64,000 nt of DNA from JACMQX01 sp044225675 (GTDB lineage Bacteria; Pseudomonadota; Gammaproteobacteria; Burkholderiales; Burkholderiaceae_C). The notes below the pieces were generated by a model, which was given only the letters and a program-made list of their open reading frames with translations, had not been told where the DNA came from and made no database searches. Below are positions 27,978-38,259 of this stretch, in pieces (within the stretch, counting starts at the first letter, position 1; each line of letters begins with the position of its first letter). A program made the position numbers and the translations under genes. Where the stretch lies: contig JBGAIH010000026.1 in assembly GCA_044225675.1 (NCBI GenBank), positions 1 through 64,000 on the forward strand, written 5' to 3'.

Positions 27978-29273
27978 ATGGGCAACAAGCAATACTACGA
28001 ATTCAAGCCGATCAACGTCGGCCGATGGGTGATCTGGAGCGCCTTCGCGCTGATCCTGCTGGTGGCGCCCCGGCTGTTCACCAGCGGCCTGTCGATCACC
28101 ATGCTGTCGCAGATGGGCATCGCGATCATCGCCTGCCTGTCCTATAACATCCTGCTGGGCCAGGGCGGCATGCTGAGCTTCGGCCACGCGGTCTACACCG
28201 GGCTGGGCGCCTTCATCGCCATCCACGCGCTCAACAGCATCGGGGCCGGCACGCTGCCGCTGCCGGTGGTGACGATCCCGCTGATCGGCGGCGTGGCCGG
28301 CATGGGCTTTGCCGCGCTGCTGGGCTACGTGACCACGCGCAAGTCGGGCACCACCTTCGCCATGATCACGCTGGGCATCGGCGAGCTGGTGTTTGCCATG
28401 TCGCTGATGATTCCCGAGTTCTTCGGAGGCGAAGGCGGCATCAATGCCAACCGCGTCGTGGGCAAGGGCTTCATGGGCATCAACTTCGGCCCGCCGGTGC
28501 AGGTCTACTACCTCATCGCCGTCTACACCTTCGTCTGCGTGGCGGCCATGTTCGCCTTCACCCGCACGCCACTCGGACGCATCCTCAATGCGGTGCGCGA
28601 CAACCCCGAGCGGGTCGAGTTCATCGGCTACAACACCCAGAAGGTGCGCTATCTGGCGTTCATCATCGCAGGCTTCTTCGCCGGCATTGCCGGCGGCCTG
28701 TCGGCACTGAACTTCGAGATCGTCACGGCCGAGGTGGTCGGCGCGGCCCGCTCCGGCGCCTACCTGCTGTTCACCTTCCTGGGTGGCGCGACCTTTTTCT
28801 TCGGCCCGATCCTCGGCGCCATCCTGATGGTGCTGGCCTTCATCCTGTTCAGCGAGTTCACCACGGCCTGGCTGCTCTACCTGGGCCTGATCTTCCTGTT
28901 CATGGTGATGTATGCGCCCGGCGGCATCGCCAGCCTGATCATGATGAACCTGCGCGTCGCCTCGTTCGGCAAGCTGCGCCAGCTGTGGGTCAGCTACCTG
29001 GCGCTCGGGGTCTGCGCGCTCGTCGCGCTGGCCGGCGCGGGCGCCATGATCGAGATGACCTATCACCTGCAGCTCAATGCCGCGCAGGGCTACAACGTGA
29101 AGTTCCTGGGCGCGACGCTCAATGCCGCAGGCCTCAACAGCTGGTTCGGCGCCGGCTTCGTGCTGCTGACGGGCGTGGGTCTGTTCGAGCTGGCCAGGCG
29201 CCAGTTCACGCGCGAGTGGGGCGAGATCCAGGAATACATCGAGAAGGAAATCAAGCGGAGGGAGACCCAGTGA
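27978..29273 (+). CDS. livM: ABC transporter permease, LivM type
   Basis: This 431-residue permease pairs with LivH. Recognisable parts are SYNILLGQGGMLSFGHAVY, TPLGRILNAVRDNPERVEFIG (ATPase-coupling loop) and AGGLSALNFEIVTAEVV. It carries an extra C-terminal membrane segment and a charged tail (about residues 330-431) beyond the minimal LivM length. Its stop overlaps the GTG start of livG. Confidence 0.9.
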   Translation: MGNKQYYEFKPINVGRWVIWSAFALILLVAPRLFTSGLSITMLSQMGIAIIACLSYNILLGQGGMLSFGHAVYTGLGAFIAIHALNSIGAGTLPLPVVTIPLIGGVAGMGFAALLGYVTTRKSGTTFAMITLGIGELVFAMSLMIPEFFGGEGGINANRVVGKGFMGINFGPPVQVYYLIAVYTFVCVAAMFAFTRTPLGRILNAVRDNPERVEFIGYNTQKVRYLAFIIAGFFAGIAGGLSALNFEIVTAEVVGAARSGAYLLFTFLGGATFFFGPILGAILMVLAFILFSEFTTAWLLYLGLIFLFMVMYAPGGIASLIMMNLRVASFGKLRQLWVSYLALGVCALVALAGAGAMIEMTYHLQLNAAQGYNVKFLGATLNAAGLNSWFGAGFVLLTGVGLFELARRQFTREWGEIQEYIEKEIKRRETQ

Positions 29274-30043
29274 GCACCCATGCGCTCGAATTGAAGGACC
29301 TGCGCAAGAGCTTCGGCAAGACGGAGATCATCCGCGGCGTCAACCTCGCTGTGACGGCCGGCGAGCGGGTCGCCATCATCGGCCCCAACGGCGCCGGCAA
29401 GTCCACGCTGTTCAACCTCATCAGCGGGCGCTTTGCGCCCACCAGCGGCCAGGTGCTGCTGCACGGTCAGCGCATCGACGGCCGCAAGCCCTTCGAGATC
29501 AACCGCGCCGGCCTGTCGCGCAGCTTCCAGATCACCAACATCTTCCCCAAGCTCAGCGTGTTCGAGAACCTGCGCTGCGGCGTGCTCTGGAGCCTGGGCT
29601 ACCGGTACAGCTTCTGGAAGTTCCTGGCCGACCTGGATGATGCCAACGACCGGGCCGAGCAGCTCATGGAGATGATCAAGCTCGACCGCAAGCGCGACGT
29701 CCTCGCCACCAACCTGACCTATGCCGAGCAGCGCGCGCTGGAGATCGGCATCACCATCGCGGGCGGCGCGAGCGTGATCCTGCTGGACGAGCCGACCGCC
29801 GGCATGAGCAAGAGCGAGACCAGCCGCTTCATCAGCCTGATCAAGGAAGTCACCGTGGGCAAGACGCTGCTGACCGTGGAGCACGACATGGGCGTGGTGT
29901 TCGGTCTCGCCGACAAGATCGCAGTGGTGGTCTACGGCGAGGTGCTCGCGTACGACGAGCCCGCCGCGGTCCGGGCCAACCAGCGGGTGCAGGAAGCCTA
30001 TCTGGGCTCGCACGTGGCCGATGCGCAGGGGGGAGGGCACTGA
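29270..30043 (+). CDS. livG: ABC transporter ATP-binding protein, LivG type
   Basis: The 257-residue ATPase uses a GTG start at 29270 that overlaps the livM stop (GTGA), with GGAGGGAG as ribosome site. It has Walker A GPNGAGKST (K44) and Walker B VILLDEPTAG. The signature segment reads NLTYAEQRALEIG in place of the usual LSYGQQR form, and the switch histidine is in VEHDMGVV. It energises the Liv-type importer with its LivF-type partner. Confidence 0.92.
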   Translation: MSTHALELKDLRKSFGKTEIIRGVNLAVTAGERVAIIGPNGAGKSTLFNLISGRFAPTSGQVLLHGQRIDGRKPFEINRAGLSRSFQITNIFPKLSVFENLRCGVLWSLGYRYSFWKFLADLDDANDRAEQLMEMIKLDRKRDVLATNLTYAEQRALEIGITIAGGASVILLDEPTAGMSKSETSRFISLIKEVTVGKTLLTVEHDMGVVFGLADKIAVVVYGEVLAYDEPAAVRANQRVQEAYLGSHVADAQGGGH

Positions 30044-30044
30044 C

Positions 30045-30740
30045 ATGCTGAAGGTCGAGAACCTCCATGCCTACTACGGCAAGAGCCATGTGCTCCACGG
30101 CGTGAGCTTCGAGGTGCAGCCCGGCGAGATCGTCGCGCTGCTCGGACGCAACGGCTCCGGCCGCTCCACCACCGCCAAGGCCATCATGGGCCTGGTCGAA
30201 TGCACGGGCGACATCCACTGGAAGGGCGCGCAGATCGTCGGCCGCAAGGCCTACGAGATCGCACACCTGGGCCTGGGCTACGTGCCCGAGAACCGCGACA
30301 TCTTCCCCACGCTCACCGTTCACCAGAACCTGCTGCTCGGCCAGAAGGGCAAGGGAAAAGGTGCGCGCTGGACCTTCGACGACATGTACGAGATGTTCCC
30401 GCGCCTGCGCGAGCGCCAGCACACCGAGGCCGGCGTGCTGTCGGGCGGCGAGCAGCAGATGCTCACGCTCTGCCGCACCCTCATGGGGGACCCGGACCTC
30501 ATCATCATCGACGAGCCGACCGAAGGCCTGGCGCCCAAGATCGTCGAACTCGTGGGTGAATACCTCAAGAGGCTCAAGGGCCGCGGCATCTCGGTGCTGC
30601 TGATCGAGCAGAAGCTCACGATCGCCATGTCCATTTCCGACCGGGCGCTCGTCATGGGCCACGGCAGCATCGTCTTTCAGGGCACGCCCGACACGCTGCG
30701 GGCCGACAGCTACATCCGCAAGGAGTGGCTGGAGGTCTGA
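30045..30740 (+). CDS. livF: ABC transporter ATP-binding protein, LivF type, with Arg in Walker A
   Basis: The 231-residue second ATPase of the importer has signature LSGGEQQML, Walker B LIIIDEPTEGL and a terminal VLLIEQKLTIAM switch region, all normal. Walker A reads GRNGSGRST, with Arg40 where nearly all ABC ATPases have Lys. I believe this Arg variant recurs in some LivF relatives of Burkholderiales, but this should be confirmed. If it lowers ATP hydrolysis, the importer would have one weak site. The gene begins one base after the livG stop. Confidence 0.9.
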   Translation: MLKVENLHAYYGKSHVLHGVSFEVQPGEIVALLGRNGSGRSTTAKAIMGLVECTGDIHWKGAQIVGRKAYEIAHLGLGYVPENRDIFPTLTVHQNLLLGQKGKGKGARWTFDDMYEMFPRLRERQHTEAGVLSGGEQQMLTLCRTLMGDPDLIIIDEPTEGLAPKIVELVGEYLKRLKGRGISVLLIEQKLTIAMSISDRALVMGHGSIVFQGTPDTLRADSYIRKEWLEV

Positions 30741-30760
30741 CGCGCCAGACCTTCGGCGCG
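30741..30760 (+). terminator. Short GC stem-loop after the Liv operon
   Basis: CGCGCC, eight-base loop, GGCGCG directly after the livF stop. A run of four T lies eight bases further on, so it is a weak candidate for an intrinsic terminator. Confidence 0.3.
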
Positions 30761-30797
30761 CAAGGCTTTTCCCGCAGGTGGAGGCCCCGTGCAGTCC

Positions 30798-30833
30798 GTG
30801 CGTGCGGTGCGTGCGGTGCGTGCGGTGCGTGCG
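30798..30833. repeat. Four exact 9-bp tandem repeats (GTGCGTGCG)
   Basis: Four contiguous copies of GTGCGTGCG lie in the 256-base gap between livF and the fadB-type gene, followed by degenerate pieces to about 30846. They are outside any gene I support, and such runs may vary in copy number. Confidence 0.85.
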
Positions 30834-30894
30834 GGCGGTCCGTGCGGGCAGGCTGGGGCGAGGCTGCCGATGTCCCTCTTGAGACATACCCTCA

Positions 30895-30922
30895 TTGCAG
30901 CGCAGCATAAGTTGTCTACAAT
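30895..30922 (+). promoter_or_regulatory. Sigma-70 promoter of the beta-oxidation operon
   Basis: TTGCAG, 16 bases, then TACAAT. Both boxes are close to consensus. The predicted start of transcription falls near 30929, inside the adjacent palindromic operator. Confidence 0.6.
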
Positions 30923-30928
30923 GAAAAA

Positions 30929-30942
30929 AGAACGACCGTTCT
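30929..30942. promoter_or_regulatory. TetR-type operator palindrome (AGAACG-N2-CGTTCT)
   Basis: Perfect six-base arms around two central bases, placed right at the presumed transcription start of the fadB-type gene. Fatty-acid-responsive TetR repressors such as PsrA use palindromes of comparable layout. The regulator itself is not in the window. Confidence 0.6.
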
Positions 30943-30996
30943 AATTTGGCGTTTCGTTTCTCCTGTGCCTTTCTCCATTCCAACGAGGACAACAGC

Positions 30997-33096
30997 ATGA
31001 CGGCTGAATACAAAGTTCACGGCGACGTGGCCGTGATCACCATGAACAACCCGCCCGTCAACGGGTTGGGCCATGCCACCCGCGTGGGGCTGACCGATGG
31101 CCTGGCCCGGGCCAACGCCGATGCTGCGGTGAAGTCCATCGTCATCACCGGTGCCGGCAAGGCCTTCTCCGGCGGCGCCGACATCAAGGAGTTCGGCACG
31201 CCGCGCGCGCTGGCCGAGCCCAATCTGCTGAGCGTGATCCTCGCGGTCGAGAACTCTTCCAAGCCAGTCGTCGCGGCCGTCCACAGCGTGGCCATGGGCG
31301 GCGGGCTCGAACTGGCGCTGGGCTGCCACTACCGCATCGCGGCACCGGGCTGCAGCGTCGCGCTGCCCGAGGTCAAGCTCGGCCTGATCCCGGGTGCCGG
31401 CGGCACGCAGCGCCTGCCGCGTGTGCTGGGCGTGGAGACGGCCCTGAACATGATCGTCTCGGGCGAGCCGGTCAAGAGCGAACTGCTCGCCAGCCTGCCG
31501 GGCCAGAAGCTGTTCGACAGGATGGCGGCCTCGGCCGAATCGCTGGCGGAAGAAGCGCTGGCCTTCGCGAAGTCGGTGGCCAACGCGCGGCCCCTGCCGC
31601 TGGTGCGCAACCTGCCGTGCAAGCATCCGCAGGGCGATGCATACTTCCAGTTCGCCCGCAACATGGTCAAGGGCATGGCCAAGAACTTCCCGGCACCGGT
31701 CAAGTGCGTGGACATCGTCGAGATGGCCACGAAGAACCGCTTCGACGAGGGCATGCGTCTCGAACGCGAGATCTTCACCAACCTGATGCTCACGCCCGAG
31801 AGCCGCGCGCTGCGCCACATCTTCGTGGCCGAGCGGGCGGCCAGCAAGATCCCCGACGTGCCCGAAGACACGCCGCGCCGCGAGATCAAGTCGGTCGCCG
31901 TGATCGGCGCCGGCACCATGGGCGGCGGCATTTCCATGAACTTCCTCAACGCCGGGATTCCGGTGAAGATCCTCGAGATGAAGCAGGAGGCCCTCGACAA
32001 GGGCGTGGCGACCATTCGCAAGAACTACGAAGCGCAGGTCAAGAAGGGCAAGCTCAAGCAGGACAAGTACGAGCAGCGCATGGGCCTGCTGTCGACCACG
32101 CTCGACTATGCCGACCTGAAGGACGCCGACCTTGTGATCGAGGCCGTGTTCGAGGAGATGGGCGTCAAGCAGAAGGTCTTCGAGAAGCTCGACGAGGTCA
32201 TGAAGCCTGGCGCGATCCTCGCGTCCAACACCTCGACGCTGGACGTCGACAGGATCGCCGCATTCACCAAGCGGCCGCAGGATGTGGTCGGCATGCATTT
32301 CTTCAGCCCGGCCAACGTGATGAAGCTGCTGGAAGTCGTGCGTGGCGCCAAGACCGCCAAGGACGTGCTGGCCACCGTGATGGGCGTGGCCAAGAAGATC
32401 AAGAAGACCGCCGTGGTATCGGGCGTGTGCGACGGATTCATCGGCAACCGCATGATCGAGCAGTACAGCCGCCAGGCGGGCTTCCTGCTCGACGAGGGCG
32501 CGACACCGGCGCAGGTGGACAAGGCCATCGAGCGCTTCGGCTTTGCCATGGGGCCGTTCCGTATGGGCGACCTGGCGGGCAACGACATCGGCTGGGCCAT
32601 CCGCAAGCGCCGCGCCCAGGAGCGGCCGAACATGCTCTACAGCCGCACCGCCGACAAGCTGTGCGAGCTGGGCCGCTTCGGCCAGAAGACCGGCGCGGGC
32701 TGGTACGACTACCAGGCCGGCAAGCGCGACGCCATTCCATCGGAGCTGGTCAACAAGATGATCGAGGACCACCGCAAGGAACTGGGCATCACGCCGCGCA
32801 AGATCTCCGACGAGGAGATCGTGCAGCGCCTCGTGTACTCGCTGGTCAACGAAGCCGCGCACATCCTCGAAGAGGGCATTGCCTCCAAGGCCAGCGATAT
32901 CGACATGGTCTACCTCACCGGCTATGGCTTCCCGATCCATCGCGGAGGCCCGATGCTCTACGCTGACCAGGTGGGTCTGTTCAACGTCGCCCAGGCGATG
33001 AAGCGCTTTCAGCAGAATCCGCGCGACGACGCCGCGTTCTGGGAGCCGGCGCCGCTGCTGGCGCGGCTCGTGGCCGAAGGCAGGAACTTCAACTGA
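30997..33096 (+). CDS. Bifunctional enoyl-CoA hydratase / 3-hydroxyacyl-CoA dehydrogenase (FadB/FadJ type)
   Basis: The 699-residue beta-oxidation enzyme has an N-terminal crotonase domain (SGGADIKEFGTP, GGGLELALGCHYRIA, LGLIPGAGGTQRLPR with the catalytic Glu regions). An NAD-binding 3-hydroxyacyl-CoA dehydrogenase domain begins at about residue 300 (VIGAGTMGGGISMNF, NTSTLDVDRIA, HFFSPANVMKLLEVV) and is followed by two C-terminal dehydrogenase repeats. The start at 30997 has a GAGGAC site; the longer frame upstream begins inside the promoter. It is the first gene of the operon that carries thiolase and acyl-CoA dehydrogenase genes. Confidence 0.94.
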   Translation: MTAEYKVHGDVAVITMNNPPVNGLGHATRVGLTDGLARANADAAVKSIVITGAGKAFSGGADIKEFGTPRALAEPNLLSVILAVENSSKPVVAAVHSVAMGGGLELALGCHYRIAAPGCSVALPEVKLGLIPGAGGTQRLPRVLGVETALNMIVSGEPVKSELLASLPGQKLFDRMAASAESLAEEALAFAKSVANARPLPLVRNLPCKHPQGDAYFQFARNMVKGMAKNFPAPVKCVDIVEMATKNRFDEGMRLEREIFTNLMLTPESRALRHIFVAERAASKIPDVPEDTPRREIKSVAVIGAGTMGGGISMNFLNAGIPVKILEMKQEALDKGVATIRKNYEAQVKKGKLKQDKYEQRMGLLSTTLDYADLKDADLVIEAVFEEMGVKQKVFEKLDEVMKPGAILASNTSTLDVDRIAAFTKRPQDVVGMHFFSPANVMKLLEVVRGAKTAKDVLATVMGVAKKIKKTAVVSGVCDGFIGNRMIEQYSRQAGFLLDEGATPAQVDKAIERFGFAMGPFRMGDLAGNDIGWAIRKRRAQERPNMLYSRTADKLCELGRFGQKTGAGWYDYQAGKRDAIPSELVNKMIEDHRKELGITPRKISDEEIVQRLVYSLVNEAAHILEEGIASKASDIDMVYLTGYGFPIHRGGPMLYADQVGLFNVAQAMKRFQQNPRDDAAFWEPAPLLARLVAEGRNFN

Positions 33097-33114
33097 CGCC
33101 AGGCGCGTGCCGCA

Positions 33115-34587
33115 ATGGTCAAGCGTCTTCTGATCCTGCTGGCGCTGCTGGTGCTGGCCTTGGCCATCGCCGTGGCGGCGGGCACCATGCGCGCGACCTC
33201 GCGCCAGATCGAGGTGACCCCGGTGCAACGGGTGGCCGTGGACGCCCAGGCGGCCGCGCTGCGGCTGTCGCCCGCCATCGCGTTTCGCACCATCTCGAGC
33301 GCGGAGGATGCCGAGCTCAATGGCGAGGAATTCGCCAAGCTCCATGCCTATCTCGAAAAGACCTTTCCCAAGGTCCACGCGACGCTGCAGCGCGAGGTGA
33401 TCGGCGGCAGGAGCCTGCTCTACACCTGGAAGGGCACCGACCCCAAGGCCCGCCCGATCGCGCTGATGGCCCACCAGGACGTGGTGCCCATCGCGCCGGG
33501 CACCGAGACGCTGTGGAAGGCCGAGCCTTTCTCCGGCGAGATCAAGGACGGCTTCATCTGGGGGCGCGGCGCCTGGGACAACAAGGGCAACCTGTTCGCC
33601 CAGATGGAGGCGGTCGAGATGCTGCTCGCCTCCGGCTTCCAGCCTCGCCGCACGGTCTACCTCGTGATGGGGCATGACGAGGAAGTCAGCGGCCTGCGCG
33701 GTGCCCGTGCCATCGCCGACACGCTCAAGCAACGCGGCGTGCGGCTTGACTGGGTCATGGACGAAGGCCTGCTCGTCACCGAAGGAATTCTGGGCGGCCT
33801 GGACAAGAACGCGGCCCTGATCGGACTGGCCGAGAAGGGCTATGGCACCTTCTACCTGAGCCTGGACGCCGATCCCGGCCACTCGTCCATGCCGCCGCAG
33901 AAGACGACCATCGGCATGATGAGCGCGGCGCTCGCGCGCCTGGAGGACCGGCAACTGCCGGCCGCGATCCGCGGCGTGGCGGCCGAGATGTTCGACACCA
34001 TCGCGCCCGAGATGAACGGCGTGAACCGGGTGCTGCTGTCCAACCTGTGGCTGTTCCGGCCGCTGGTGCAGATGCAGCTGGAGAAGGCCGCGAGCACCAA
34101 CGCCATGCTGCGGACCACGACGGCCCTGACCATCGTGAACGCCGGCAACAAGGACAACGTGCTGCCGGGCCATGCCGAGGCGGCGGTCAACTTCCGCATC
34201 CTGCCGGGCGAGAGCCTCGCGAGCGTCGAGAAGCATGTGCGCGACACCGTGAAGAACGATGCCATCGCCATCAAGCCCTACAAGGGCAATTCGGAGCCCT
34301 CGCCGATCTCGCCGACCGAGGCCGCCGGCTACCGCGCCATCCACCGGACCATCCGCGAGACCTTCGACAACACCATCGTCGCGCCGGGTCTGATGGTCGC
34401 CGCCACCGACTCGCGCCACTTCGTCGACGTGGCCGACGCCGTCTACCGGTTCTCGCCGGTGCGCGCGCGTTCGGAGGACCTGCCGCGCTTTCACGGCACC
34501 AACGAGCGCGTGTCGATCGCCAACTACGCCGAGATGATCCAGTTCTATCACCAGCTGCTGCGCAACAGCACGTCGGCGCAGCCCTGA
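33115..34587 (+). CDS. M20 family metallohydrolase, PM20D1-like (candidate N-acyl amino acid hydrolase)
   Basis: The 490-residue protein has an N-terminal membrane anchor or signal (residues 4-24), so the catalytic part probably faces the periplasm. Zinc and catalytic motifs are MAHQDVVPI, GRGAWDNKGN and MGHDEEVSG. Later segments LAEKGYGTFYL, GHSSMPPQKTTIG, VAATDSRHF and FHGTNERVS follow animal PM20D1 as I recall it. PM20D1 makes and hydrolyses N-fatty-acyl amino acids. Its position 18 bases after fadB and before fadA suggests that it releases fatty acids for oxidation. The substrate is inferred from homology and context only; a dipeptidase role is the main alternative. Confidence 0.85.
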   Translation: MVKRLLILLALLVLALAIAVAAGTMRATSRQIEVTPVQRVAVDAQAAALRLSPAIAFRTISSAEDAELNGEEFAKLHAYLEKTFPKVHATLQREVIGGRSLLYTWKGTDPKARPIALMAHQDVVPIAPGTETLWKAEPFSGEIKDGFIWGRGAWDNKGNLFAQMEAVEMLLASGFQPRRTVYLVMGHDEEVSGLRGARAIADTLKQRGVRLDWVMDEGLLVTEGILGGLDKNAALIGLAEKGYGTFYLSLDADPGHSSMPPQKTTIGMMSAALARLEDRQLPAAIRGVAAEMFDTIAPEMNGVNRVLLSNLWLFRPLVQMQLEKAASTNAMLRTTTALTIVNAGNKDNVLPGHAEAAVNFRILPGESLASVEKHVRDTVKNDAIAIKPYKGNSEPSPISPTEAAGYRAIHRTIRETFDNTIVAPGLMVAATDSRHFVDVADAVYRFSPVRARSEDLPRFHGTNERVSIANYAEMIQFYHQLLRNSTSAQP

Positions 34588-34633
34588 CGCCTTGCGCAGC
34601 CTCTCATTTGACCGACCCCGAAAGGATGTTCCC

Positions 34634-35809
<1,176 letters not shown>

Positions 35810-35825
35810 CCGCCGGACGCGAGCC

Positions 35826-36266
35826 ATGGACAGCGCCGCCATCCTGGAACACGGGCGGCGCGTGCTGGCCGCCCAGCCCTTCAGCGTCCTGATCGACGCG
35901 CGGCTCGAAGCGTTTTCGCCAGGCCGGGTCGAACTGCACGTGCCGGTCACGGACAAGGTGCGGCAGCAGAACGGCTTCGTGCACGGCGGCGTCGTGAGCT
36001 ATGCCGCAGACAACGCGCTGACCTATGCCGGCGGCTCGGTGCTCGCGCTGGCTGCGGTCACCTCCGAATTCAAGATCAACTATGTGCGGCCCGCGATCGG
36101 CGAGCTGCTGATCGCCCGCGCGGAAGTGGTCCATGCCGGACGCATGCAGGCGGTCTGCCGCTGCGACGTGTTCATCCGCCAGGACGGGCAGGACAAGCTC
36201 TGCGCCGTGGCGCAGGGCACGATCGCCCGCCTGTCCGAGCCCAAACCCGCGAAAGAAGACGCATGA
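35826..36266 (+). CDS. PaaI-type hotdog thioesterase
   Basis: The 146-residue single-domain acyl-CoA thioesterase has the hotdog signature NGFVHGGVVSYAADNA and later FKINYVRPAIGELLIARAEV. Such enzymes release CoA from stalled or aromatic acyl-CoA. The ATG at 35826 starts 16 bases after fadA; the gene ends in an ATGA overlap with the acyl-CoA dehydrogenase gene, so they are co-expressed. Confidence 0.9.
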   Translation: MDSAAILEHGRRVLAAQPFSVLIDARLEAFSPGRVELHVPVTDKVRQQNGFVHGGVVSYAADNALTYAGGSVLALAAVTSEFKINYVRPAIGELLIARAEVVHAGRMQAVCRCDVFIRQDGQDKLCAVAQGTIARLSEPKPAKEDA

Positions 36267-38110
36267 GCCTTCGCCCGACCCTCGACTTCCTGCTCTACGA
36301 CTGGCTGCGCGCCGAGACGCTGGGCACGCGCGAGCGCTACGCCGACCACACGCGCGAGACCTTCGACGCGGTGCTGGACACCTGCGAACGCATCGCGCGC
36401 GAGAAGTACGCACCGTTCAACCGCCTGGTGGACACCGAAGAGCCGCGCTTCGACGGCGAAAAGGTCATCCTGCCCCAGGCCACCTTCGAGGCCAACCGGG
36501 CCTATGCCGAGTCGGGCATGCTGAGCGCGGCGCAGGACTATGCCGATGGCGGCATGCAGCTGCCTTACACCATCGAGGCCGCGGCCAATGCCTTCTTCGC
36601 CATGGCGTCGGTCAGCATCGGATCGAGCCTGCTGACCAAGGGCAATGCCAACCTGCTGATGGTGCACGGCACCGCGATGCAGAAGGACGTCTTCGCGCGC
36701 AACGAGTTCGGCGGGCGCTTTGCCGGCACCATGTGCCTGAGCGAGCCGCAGGCCGGCTCGTCGCTGAGCGACATCACCACCCGCGCCGTGCCCGATGGCG
36801 AGGACTTCGAGTCCGACCCGCTGGGGCCGCGCTACCGGCTGCGCGGCAACAAGATGTGGATCTCGTCGGGCGAGCATGAGCTGACCGAGAACATCATCCA
36901 CCTCGTGCTCGCCAAGATTCCGGGGCCGGACGGCAAGCCGATCGCCGGCACGCGCGGCATCTCGCTGTTCATCGTGCCCAAGAAGCTGGTGGGCACCGAC
37001 GGCCAGCTCACCGGCGAGCGCAACGACGTCGCGCTCGCCGGACTCAACCACAAGCTCGGCTGGCGCGGCACCACCAACACGCTGCTGAATTTTGGCGAAG
37101 GCAAGTACCCGGTGCGCGGGCAGGCCGGCGCCATCGGCTACCTCGTCGGCCGGCCGCATGAAGGCCTGCGCTGCATGTTCCACATGATGAACGAGGCGCG
37201 CATCGGCGTCGGCACGGCGGCCGTGATGCTCGGCATGGCGGGCTACCACGCCTCGCTCGACTACGCGCGCAACCGGCCCCAGGGCCGGCTGCCGCTCGGC
37301 CCGCGCCAGGGCGATGGCGCGGGCGCCGTGGCCAAGGACGCGGCCAGCCCGCAGGTGCGCATCATCGAGCACGCCGACGTCAAGCGCATGCTGCTGGCGC
37401 AGAAGGCCTATTGCGAAGGCGCCCTGGCCCTGGAGCTTTACTGTGCCCTGCTGGTGGACGAGCAGCGCACCGGTGACGACGCCGCGGCCGGCGAAGCCCG
37501 ACTGCTGCTGGAGGTGCTCACGCCGATCGCCAAGAGCTGGCCCAGCGAATGGTGCCTGGAGGCCAATTCGCTGGCCATCCAGATTCATGGCGGCTATGGC
37601 TACACGCGCGACTTTCCGGTGGAGCAGTACTGGCGTGACAACCGGCTGAACATGATCCACGAAGGCACACACGGCATCCAGGCGGCCGACCTGCTCGGGC
37701 GCAAGGTGGTCATGGAAGGCGGCGCGGGCCTGAAGCTTCTGGCCGCGCGCATCAACGGAACGATCGGGCGCGCCATCCAGGTGCCGGCACTCGCCGGGCA
37801 TGCCAACGCGCTGGCGCAGGCGCTGCAGCAGGTCGGCTCGGCCACCAAGGCGGCCTGGGCGACCGGCGATGCACGCGAGGCGCTGCCCAATGCCGTGCCC
37901 TACATGCAGGCCTTCGGGCACATGGTGCTGGCGTGGATCTGGCTCGACGTGGCCCTGGCGGTCCCGGCCGACGGCTCGCCGGCGAGTGCCGGGCGCCTGG
38001 CGGCGACGCGCTATTTCTTCCACTATGAACTTCCCCGGATCGGCGCCTGGCTGCGGGTCGTCGAGACGCGCGACATGACCTGCGCCACGCTCGCCGAGGA
38101 CGCGTTCTGA
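36263..38110 (+). CDS. Acyl-CoA dehydrogenase with C-terminal extension (DmdC/FadE-like)
   Basis: This 615-residue flavoprotein catalyses the first step of beta-oxidation. Motifs include MCLSEPQAGSSLSDI, FHMMNEARIGVGTAA, IQIHGGYGYTRDFPVEQYWRD and the region HEGTHGIQAADLLGRKV. The extra C-terminal domain of about 130 residues is typical of the long family that includes 3-methylmercaptopropionyl-CoA dehydrogenase. The preferred chain length is not visible. The gene overlaps the thioesterase gene and closes the operon. Confidence 0.92.
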   Translation: MSLRPTLDFLLYDWLRAETLGTRERYADHTRETFDAVLDTCERIAREKYAPFNRLVDTEEPRFDGEKVILPQATFEANRAYAESGMLSAAQDYADGGMQLPYTIEAAANAFFAMASVSIGSSLLTKGNANLLMVHGTAMQKDVFARNEFGGRFAGTMCLSEPQAGSSLSDITTRAVPDGEDFESDPLGPRYRLRGNKMWISSGEHELTENIIHLVLAKIPGPDGKPIAGTRGISLFIVPKKLVGTDGQLTGERNDVALAGLNHKLGWRGTTNTLLNFGEGKYPVRGQAGAIGYLVGRPHEGLRCMFHMMNEARIGVGTAAVMLGMAGYHASLDYARNRPQGRLPLGPRQGDGAGAVAKDAASPQVRIIEHADVKRMLLAQKAYCEGALALELYCALLVDEQRTGDDAAAGEARLLLEVLTPIAKSWPSEWCLEANSLAIQIHGGYGYTRDFPVEQYWRDNRLNMIHEGTHGIQAADLLGRKVVMEGGAGLKLLAARINGTIGRAIQVPALAGHANALAQALQQVGSATKAAWATGDAREALPNAVPYMQAFGHMVLAWIWLDVALAVPADGSPASAGRLAATRYFFHYELPRIGAWLRVVETRDMTCATLAEDAF

Positions 38111-38259
38111 GGCCGCACGCCGGCCCGGGCGCGCGGTGTGGCGCCGCAGCCCGACTGGCCCTGGGTGCTGCAGGAGCGGGTGGTTCGCGACGAGCGATCG
38201 GCACAGGCCGCGCCTGCGGACTATGATGGATTTTTTGCGCTCGCTGGAGCTTTCCGCCC

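Noticed and set aside
30798..30846. CRISPR-like array
   Set aside because: The repeats are contiguous 9-base units without spacers.
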